Of a DNA stretch of 12,244 bases, positions 7,759 to 12,244 are shown piece by piece. Both the position numbers and the translations under genes were made by a program. Positions within the stretch are counted from its first letter, which is position 1, and each line of letters starts with the position of its first letter. The notes under the pieces are model-generated. The model saw only the letters and a program-made list of their open reading frames with translations. It was not told the origin of the DNA and searched no databases. Origin of the DNA: an uncultured Eubacteriales bacterium (lineage in GTDB: Bacteria > Bacillota > Clostridia > Christensenellales > Borkfalkiaceae); the NCBI GenBank assembly GCA_900545325.1, contig UQZE01000056.1:1-12244 (forward strand). The letters are read 5' to 3'.

Positions 7759-8666
7759 GTTTCGTCACCTCCCGCGTAAAATACCATTTTGTTGCTTATT
7801 TTGAAAAACAGCAGCGTAACGACGAGCACGATCAGGCACACCACCCAGGCGAGCGCGCACGAATATCCGAGATTTTCCTGCATGCTGTTGACGACGAGCA
7901 TGGTGATCGTCGTGGTGGATATACCGGGGCCTCCCTGCGTGATGAGGTCGAATTCCGCATACGCCTGCAGACAGCCGATAATCCCCGTAACCAACACGTA
8001 TAAAAAGGTGGAGCTTATATAGGGAAGCACGATCTTCACGTTTTTGCGGAAGCCGCCCGCTCCGTCGATCTCCGCCGCCTCCAGCAGTTCCTGCGGAACG
8101 GTCTGCAGCGCGGCGAGAATGATGATCATGGTCGGACCGATCCCGCACCAGATGCTCATGAGCATGACCGAACCCATGGCGTTTTTGCCCAGCCAGTCTA
8201 CTTCGGGCAGGTGCAGGAGCGAAAGTATATAGTTGAAAAAGGAAAAACTTTCGTCAAAAAGCGCCTGCCATACGATGGCGCTGCCGACCATCGGTATGAT
8301 GGCTGGGATGTAGATGAGCGTTCTGAATATCTTTCTGCCCCACACCTTTCTGTTGAGCATGACGGCGAAAAGATAGGAAACGACTGCGCCGCCGAACACG
8401 CGCACCACGGCATAAAAAAGCGTGTTTTTCAAAGCCGTAGCGAATTCCGGCGTTTTGGTGAATATGTCCGCGTAATGTTCCAGCCCGACGAATTTCATAG
8501 GATTTCCCATGGCGAGCGAAAGTTTCGTAAGCGAGTTCATGCTGAAATACAAAGACGCCGCGAGCGGGATCAGCGTGAAACACAGAAATCCCACGATCCA
8601 CGGGCTGACGAAAAGATAAAACGATATATTATCTTTCGTGCTCAGTTTTACGACTTTTTTATCCAT
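7755..8666 (-). CDS. Sugar ABC transporter permease, MalF/UgpA type (CUT1)
   Basis: The product has 303 residues and about six membrane spans (first at 16-42, last at 271-290). The EAA motif is intact at 197-215: EAAEIDGAGGFRKNVKIVLP. The FVSPWIVGF first span and the FDLITQGGPGISTTTITMLV region after the EAA loop are characteristic of the MalF/UgpA side of CUT1 importers. The start lies 19 bp inside the 3' end of the nucleoside-hydrolase-like gene and has a GAAGGGGAAA ribosome site; the end overlaps the MalG-type permease by 4 bp. This implies coupled translation of hydrolase and both permeases. It would form the membrane channel with the next gene product and receive substrate from the lipoprotein encoded at 9656-11101. 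Confidence 0.95.
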   Translation of the reverse strand: MDKKVVKLSTKDNISFYLFVSPWIVGFLCFTLIPLAASLYFSMNSLTKLSLAMGNPMKFVGLEHYADIFTKTPEFATALKNTLFYAVVRVFGGAVVSYLFAVMLNRKVWGRKIFRTLIYIPAIIPMVGSAIVWQALFDESFSFFNYILSLLHLPEVDWLGKNAMGSVMLMSIWCGIGPTMIIILAALQTVPQELLEAAEIDGAGGFRKNVKIVLPYISSTFLYVLVTGIIGCLQAYAEFDLITQGGPGISTTTITMLVVNSMQENLGYSCALAWVVCLIVLVVTLLFFKISNKMVFYAGGDET

Positions 8667-9589
8667 ATGCTTTCCCCTTCGTCCCGTACGCTCATAAGGT
8701 CTTCTATCCCGCCGCGCGTCTTTTCCGCATTTTTGAAATCCACGGCGATCCTGTCCTTGCCGCCTTCCGTAAAATACGTGGCGCCGTTTTCTTTTACCTT
8801 AACGCAAACGTTTTCCTTCATCACGAAATCCCCCTCGCCCTTCACCGCCATATACGCGGTTACGGGATCCCAGCTTTCCCGCGGCCCCGCGTTGTGCACG
8901 TAATAGGCCATTTTCATGGGATTGTCCGCCCCCGCAAGCAGTTTTTCGCCCGTAAGGATCTTTACCCCCAGTTCGAACGGCGAATAGACGATAGGCCGCG
9001 GAAAGTTTTCCGCAACGTATATGCTGTCCTCCAAAGACAGCAGCACGTTGCATTCCGCCACGAATTCGTAACCGTAAAAATTCGTAACGCCTTTGAAGTT
9101 TCCCGCCATGGAATACATTTCGGAAACCTTCCGTTCCACAAGCTCCGCGCCGCTCAGCGGCGAAATTTCGTCCGCGCCGCTTTTCAGCAGGCCCGCGACG
9201 TTCGCAAAGGACCCGATTGTAACCAGCCGCACCTTGTCCTTTGCCGCCGCGAGCGCGCGGCGCAGCACCGTAACGGCGTTTTCGGGTTCCTCCTTTATGT
9301 ATCTGCTGCCGTAGGCGAACGCGACGGCGCGCGAATACATGCCGTGCGTTCCCCCCTCGCTGCATTTCTTCCCCTTGACGTTGCCCGTCGGAACGTCCGC
9401 GCCGTAATAACGGTTTATCACGTCGATGATCGCGACGCTGTCTTTCCGCGAAGTGCTGCTCGTTACCGCAAGCAGATTGCACTCCCCCGCCTGCCGAAGA
9501 CGGTGCAGCACCATCATGGCGCCCACGTCGTCGCTGTCGCTGCCGATATCGGTATCCAAAATCAAGTCGATCGGTTTTTTCTCGTTCAT
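8648..9589 (-). CDS. Nucleoside-hydrolase-fold enzyme (IUNH family), probably cytoplasmic
   Basis: There are 313 residues with no signal peptide. The N-terminal Ca-binding Asp cluster reads DTDIGSDSDD (12-21), the longer form of the family's DxDxGxDD motif, as in the GPDCDDAG-type subfamily. Further family landmarks are GSFAN (126-130, where classical members have GPLTN), AECN (178-181, classical AEFN) followed by PRPIVYSPFELG, and a late Ca-binding Asp in ESWDPVT (Asp241), preceded by Trp240 instead of the His of classical IU-hydrolases. Family members hydrolyse the N-glycosidic bond of ribonucleosides; whether this one does is uncertain, because it sits in a sugar-import operon without base-handling genes. 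The start chosen is ATG at 9587-9589, with GGAG 8 nt upstream; the in-frame GTG at 9596-9598 lies within that ribosome site. It overlaps the next gene by 19 bp. Confidence 0.85.
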   Translation of the reverse strand: MNEKKPIDLILDTDIGSDSDDVGAMMVLHRLRQAGECNLLAVTSSTSRKDSVAIIDVINRYYGADVPTGNVKGKKCSEGGTHGMYSRAVAFAYGSRYIKEEPENAVTVLRRALAAAKDKVRLVTIGSFANVAGLLKSGADEISPLSGAELVERKVSEMYSMAGNFKGVTNFYGYEFVAECNVLLSLEDSIYVAENFPRPIVYSPFELGVKILTGEKLLAGADNPMKMAYYVHNAGPRESWDPVTAYMAVKGEGDFVMKENVCVKVKENGATYFTEGGKDRIAVDFKNAEKTRGGIEDLMSVRDEGESIWIKKS

Positions 9590-9655
9590 AGTATTCACTC
9601 CAAGCCGCTTTCCGAGGCCGACAGCCTTTTCCCGCCGTTACTCCCCAGTCGATTG

Positions 9656-11101
9656 TTACGCGTATAATTTCACGGCGTCGTCCAGTTTGCCCTGCAACGA
9701 ACGCTGTATAGAATCGAGCGTCTGTTCCCAGAGCGAAAGATCGAACGGCTTTCCCTTGCTCGACGCGAAATACTGCGAAAAATTGGTGCCCAGCACCTGT
9801 TCCACGACCACCTGCGACATATATTTATTGAATTCTATCGTGAAAGAATTGTTCAGCGCGTAGTCGTAAAAGAGGTCGTTGACCTTTTTCATCTCCTCGC
9901 TGATCGAGGAATCCTCCGCCTCGCCGCAGAAATAATCCTGCGCGATCGTTTTGTTGCCGGGAATATTGTATCCCTCTTCCGCAAGGCCTTTCAGCCCCTC
10001 CGTGTAGTAATATTCGATAAATTTCCAGGCCGAGTCCTTCACCGTGCTCTTCGCGGAGATCGACAGGCCGACCATCGCGGTTACGCCGCAGTATTTATCC
10101 GTTTCGCCCGCCGTCATGCCGTCGGGTACGGGCGTGGGCGCGTATCCTACGTTGAGCGTGGAAACGCTGTCCCAGCCGAAAGATACCGCAGCCCATCTGC
10201 CTATAAAGAGGCTGGACGTCTGGTCTTCTTTGAGCTGTCCGCCGCCGACCTGCACGCTGGAATTTTTTGCGACGGGGGTGTTGTCCGTACATTCGTCGCG
10301 CAGTTCTCTGTAATAATCGAACGCCTTGCGGATGCCCTCCGTGTTTTTGATGTCCTTCACGGTCTTATGGTCTTCGGAATAGAGGGATTCGCCGCTTTGC
10401 TGTATCCATTGCAGCAGCTGCTGGAACGGCTCGTTATCGAGGTGCGTGCCCATGCGGTTGGCCGTTTGCAGCGTTTCGGCAAAGGCCTTAAACTGGCTCC
10501 AAGTCATCGGTTCCGTTTCGGAAGGATACGCGGTGCCCTCCTGCTTGGGATAATCGAGTTTCATGAGCGCGTTCCGGTTCGCGTCCACGTCGTTTTTATC
10601 GTAAGTCAGAATATAGTCGGGCGAAAAGTCCTTGATCAGGGAATAATAATCGCCCGTTCCGATGGTCTTCGTTTCCGTATCGTATCTGTAAGCGTCGTTC
10701 GTATCCCAAATCATCTCTTCCGTAACGGCCGTGCTCGCCTCTATATAAGGCTGCAGCGACTCGAGCGCGTTGTTGCGCAGAAAGGGCTGGATATACCCGG
10801 GTTTCATCTGCACGATATCGGGCGTGTTCGTTCCCGCAATCATATATTCGAGATCGTCGTAGTAATCGTTTGCCGATTTGGATATGATCACGTTGATCCC
10901 TTCGTTCTCCGCTTCGAAATCGTCTATCACGCTCTGCAAAAGGGCGTCTTCCTCCGGCGAGCCCCAAACGTAAAACACCACGTTCTGCTTGCCTTCTTCC
11001 CAGCCCGGAATTTTTCTCTTGTTCTCGCGGCAGCCCGCCGCGGACAGCGCGAGCGCCAGCGAAAGAGCTATGCCCGTTATCTTTATCAAAGTGTTTTTCA
11101 T
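9656..11101 (-). CDS. Lipoprotein solute-binding protein of a sugar ABC importer (family 1, MalE/UgpB type)
   Basis: The protein has 481 residues. The lipoprotein signal is MKNTLIKITG, a hydrophobic core, and the lipobox SAAGC with Cys24 as the predicted lipidated residue. The mature part begins with the family pattern: a first beta strand NVVFYVWGSPEED, a helix LLQSVIDDFEAENEGINV, then MIAGTNTPDIVQMKPGYIQPFL, typical of CUT1 binding proteins. A late segment (GVTAMVGLSISAKSTVKDSAWKFIEYY) matches the hinge/C-lobe region of the family. It would be tethered outside the membrane and feed the two downstream permeases. It is the first operon gene; AAGGAG (11113-11118) lies 11 nt upstream of the ATG. 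Ligand-contact residues and substrate cannot be assigned from sequence alone. Confidence 0.93.
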   Translation of the reverse strand: MKNTLIKITGIALSLALALSAAGCRENKRKIPGWEEGKQNVVFYVWGSPEEDALLQSVIDDFEAENEGINVIISKSANDYYDDLEYMIAGTNTPDIVQMKPGYIQPFLRNNALESLQPYIEASTAVTEEMIWDTNDAYRYDTETKTIGTGDYYSLIKDFSPDYILTYDKNDVDANRNALMKLDYPKQEGTAYPSETEPMTWSQFKAFAETLQTANRMGTHLDNEPFQQLLQWIQQSGESLYSEDHKTVKDIKNTEGIRKAFDYYRELRDECTDNTPVAKNSSVQVGGGQLKEDQTSSLFIGRWAAVSFGWDSVSTLNVGYAPTPVPDGMTAGETDKYCGVTAMVGLSISAKSTVKDSAWKFIEYYYTEGLKGLAEEGYNIPGNKTIAQDYFCGEAEDSSISEEMKKVNDLFYDYALNNSFTIEFNKYMSQVVVEQVLGTNFSQYFASSKGKPFDLSLWEQTLDSIQRSLQGKLDDAVKLYA

Positions 11102-11126
11102 ATTCCTGCAAACTCCTTTTTTCTTT

Positions 11127-11155
11127 ATTGTAAAGGATAAAAACTAATATATGTG
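11127..11155 (-). promoter_or_regulatory. Candidate activator-dependent promoter of the six-gene operon
   Basis: On the minus strand a TACAAT -10 box (11127-11132) lies 17 bp from a poor -35 hexamer CACATA (11150-11155). Transcription would start near 11120, leaving a leader of about 19 nt that begins just before the AAGGAG ribosome site. The weak -35 overlaps the proximal TGGCTAAA box (11154-11161), an arrangement expected for class II activation by an AraC-type regulator. The placement is the best fit in an AT-rich region and is not certain. Confidence 0.5.
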
Positions 11156-11192
11156 GCTAAATTCTGCAAATTTCCTAATAATTATGGCTAAA
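11154..11192. repeat. Direct repeat TGGCTAAA x2, 31 bp apart: likely operator of the AraC-type regulator
   Basis: The identical octamer TGGCTAAA occurs at 11154-11161 and 11185-11192 in the same orientation, 31 bp start to start, close to three helical turns. One copy overlaps the -35 of the leftward operon promoter candidate; the other ends 5 bp before the -35 of the regulator's own promoter (11198). The position between divergent promoters and the same-face spacing fit binding by two subunits of the adjacent AraC-family protein. Flanking bases agree only weakly, so the full site length is unclear. Confidence 0.55.
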
Positions 11193-11197
11193 ACATA

Positions 11198-11226
11198 TTG
11201 AAATCCCGTTAATGAAATGGTATACT
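11198..11226 (+). promoter_or_regulatory. Near-consensus sigma-A promoter of the AraC-type regulator gene
   Basis: A -35 box TTGAAA (11198-11203) and a -10 box TATACT (11221-11226) are separated by exactly 17 bp. Transcription would begin near 11233, about 24 nt before the ATG at 11257, with AAGGGGG at 11239-11245 in the leader. The strong boxes suggest constitutive or autorepressed expression; the TGGCTAAA box at 11185-11192 is close enough for autoregulation. Confidence 0.75.
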
Positions 11227-11256
11227 TTATATCAGATAAGGGGGAACAGGCGGAAT

Positions 11257-12069
11257 ATGGATAAATTTGCGGTCTACAATGCGTTTTCCTACATGCACAG
11301 TCCGGGCGATCTGGTCGTGCCGCACAAGCATGAATGTTACGAACTGAACCTGTACGAAAACGGCAGCGGGGAAATAACCTGCGGCAAGGAAGGTTTTCAT
11401 TACGAAGGGCAGGTGCTTCACCTCGTCGCACCGGGAGACGTGCACTGCGATTCCACGGACACGCGCAGCACGGTGTTCTGCTGTCTGTTTTACCCGGACG
11501 ACAAATTCGGTCCGCCCTCTCTGCTCATGCGCCTGAATGAAAAAAACAAGCAGACCATGACCTTTCTGCGGGATAAATTTGCCCTTCTCACGGAGCTTTT
11601 CGTCTTCAACAAGGCAAAAGACAAGGACGCGGCGGACGAACTTTTCGCGCAGATATACCTTGCGCTCGGCAATCTCGTATCCCTCGAACACGCCGACAAA
11701 AAGGATTATATGGAAGAAGTCGTCGCAAACGCAAAAAAATATATCCAGAACAATTTCAACAAACAGATCGACTTCACCATTCTTTCGGAAAGCATAGGTT
11801 ACAGCTACGACCGTTTCCGCCACATCTTCAAACAGATAGAGGCCGTTTCGCTCAAACAATACCAGGATAAAATAAGGCTGGTCTACGCAAAGGATCAGCT
11901 TGCGAAAACGCAGCTCAGCGTGAAAGAGATCGCGGCAAAGACGGGTTTCAACAGCGACGTGCGCTTTTTTATATGGTTCAGGGAGGCCGTCGGGATAACC
12001 CCTCTCAAATACCGCAAGACCGTGCGCGACGAAACGCCGGGCGTGGTGCTCAACGTGCGGAATAAATAA
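11257..12069 (+). CDS. AraC/XylS-family transcriptional regulator with N-terminal cupin domain
   Basis: The protein has 270 residues. The N-terminal half is a cupin-type sensor (PHKHECYELNLYENGSGEI at 22-40, LVAPGDVHC at 56-64), the layout of AraC-family sugar sensors. The C-terminal region (about 160-255) holds the two helix-turn-helix motifs: the first around 173-195 (FTILSESIGYSYDRFRHIFK), the second around 220-254 (LSVKEIAAKTGFNSDVRFF, then the family signature F-R-E-x-x-G-I-T-P-x-x-Y-R). The start at 11257 is preferred over the in-frame ATG at 11212, because the latter lies upstream of the predicted transcription start and overlaps the promoter. The gene is divergent from the sugar-import operon and the most likely activator of it through the TGGCTAAA repeats. 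The inducer is unknown; it is probably an intracellular sugar derived from the imported substrate. Confidence 0.93.
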   Translation: MDKFAVYNAFSYMHSPGDLVVPHKHECYELNLYENGSGEITCGKEGFHYEGQVLHLVAPGDVHCDSTDTRSTVFCCLFYPDDKFGPPSLLMRLNEKNKQTMTFLRDKFALLTELFVFNKAKDKDAADELFAQIYLALGNLVSLEHADKKDYMEEVVANAKKYIQNNFNKQIDFTILSESIGYSYDRFRHIFKQIEAVSLKQYQDKIRLVYAKDQLAKTQLSVKEIAAKTGFNSDVRFFIWFREAVGITPLKYRKTVRDETPGVVLNVRNK

Positions 12070-12095
12070 AAAAAGACTGCAAACGCAGTCTTTTT
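12070..12095. terminator. Bidirectional intrinsic terminator between convergent genes
   Basis: A 6-bp GC-containing stem GACTGC / GCAGTC with an AAAC loop is flanked by five A on the left and five T on the right, giving an 11-bp stem if the A-T pairs form. It starts directly after the regulator stop codon and precedes the convergent dehydrogenase gene. Both strands present a hairpin followed by T, so it should stop transcripts from either side. Confidence 0.88.
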
Positions 12096-12134
12096 CGCTA
12101 TGGAAATTCCGCATTTTCATTATAGGTATTTTCC

Positions 12135-12244
12135 CTAAACGCCGGAGAAAGCGGAGAAACCGCCGTCGACGGGGATGACCGTTCCCGTGACGAACCCGCT
12201 CGCCTTTTCGTCCGCCAGCCATAACAGCGTGCCCGTAAGATCGC
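12135..12244 (-). CDS. 3' end of a short-chain dehydrogenase/reductase, mannonate/fructuronate-oxidoreductase-like (partial)
   Basis: The last 35 codons and a TAG stop are visible on the minus strand. The peptide contains LLWLADEKASGFVTGTVIPV followed by DGGFSAFSGV. The LxWLAxxxASxFVTGxxxxVDGG pattern is the hallmark C-terminal segment of classical NAD(P)-dependent SDR enzymes. The terminal GGFSA(F/Y)SGV recalls SDR proteins annotated as D-mannonate oxidoreductase/fructuronate reductase in Bacillota; that subtype is recalled from memory, not demonstrated. The gene converges on the regulator across the shared terminator, so it belongs to a different transcript entering from the right. If the subtype is right, hexuronate breakdown genes lie next door. 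Confidence 0.8.
   Translation of the reverse strand, partial: DLTGTLLWLADEKASGFVTGTVIPVDGGFSAFSGV

Noticed and set aside
9590..9598. GTG start three codons upstream for the nucleoside-hydrolase-like gene
   Set aside because: The GTG is part of the GGAGTG ribosome site that serves the ATG at 9587-9589, and no good site precedes the GTG.
9601..9645. Possible hairpin between the binding-protein gene and the hydrolase gene that could lower downstream expression
   Set aside because: Only 4-5 bp stems can be drawn and no T-tract follows, so it is not supported as a terminator or attenuator.
11212..11256. Upstream ATG adding 15 residues to the AraC-type regulator
   Set aside because: It falls inside the promoter, upstream of the predicted transcription start near 11233, and lacks a ribosome site.
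11227..12222. A 331-codon open frame antisense to the regulator
   Set aside because: It crosses the bidirectional terminator and the end of the SDR gene in another frame, and the plus strand holds a clear AraC-family protein.
1..12244. CRISPR arrays, insertion sequences, tRNA or rRNA genes, phage or defence genes
   Set aside because: No regularly spaced repeats, transposase motifs, terminal inverted repeats or RNA gene signatures were seen; the window is accounted for by metabolic and surface-protein genes.

Overview
The window looks like part of a carbohydrate-utilisation locus from a Gram-positive, probably gut-associated member of the Clostridia. The reasons are strong Shine-Dalgarno sites, a lipoprotein-type solute-binding protein, secreted proteins with C-terminal membrane anchors, no SusC/SusD-type genes, a moderately GC-rich composition and AT-rich control regions. 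The taxon is an inference; no rRNA or other marker gene is present.

Layout. On the minus strand, reading from about 11.1 kb down to 0.2 kb, lies one tightly packed run of six genes: a lipoprotein solute-binding protein, a nucleoside-hydrolase-fold enzyme, two CUT1-type sugar ABC permeases, a secreted anchored protein with duplicated beta-sandwich modules plus YDG/MBG repeats, and a very large secreted protein with a TIM-barrel glycosidase-like core. Junctions are short or overlapping: 66 bp, a 19 bp overlap, a 4 bp ATGA overlap, 18 bp and 4 bp. A strong intrinsic terminator (168-201) closes the run. Divergently, on the plus strand, an AraC-family regulator (11257-12069) has a near-consensus promoter. 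The 155 bp between regulator and operon carries two identical TGGCTAAA boxes 31 bp apart, one overlapping the -35 position of the best candidate operon promoter. A bidirectional terminator (12070-12095) separates the regulator from the 3' end of a convergent SDR dehydrogenase gene that resembles SDR-type mannonate/fructuronate oxidoreductases. At the left edge a strong leftward promoter drives a gene of which only the first 21 codons are visible.

How the genes may work together (inference): the two surface proteins would bind and cut a glycan or glycoconjugate outside the cell. The lipoprotein would capture the product and the two permeases import it, with an ATPase encoded elsewhere. The nucleoside-hydrolase-like enzyme would cleave an N-glycosidic (or related) bond inside the cell. 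The AraC regulator would switch the operon on in response to a sugar. The substrate cannot be read from the sequence.

The most unusual item is the 1467-residue protein. Its first half is a complete surface protein (signal peptide, two beta-sandwich modules, transmembrane anchor, basic tail). It runs without a stop into a lipoprotein signal sequence with an intact lipobox, followed by the glycosidase-like half. The next most notable items are the nucleoside-hydrolase-like gene inside a sugar-import operon and the 31-bp-spaced operator candidate.
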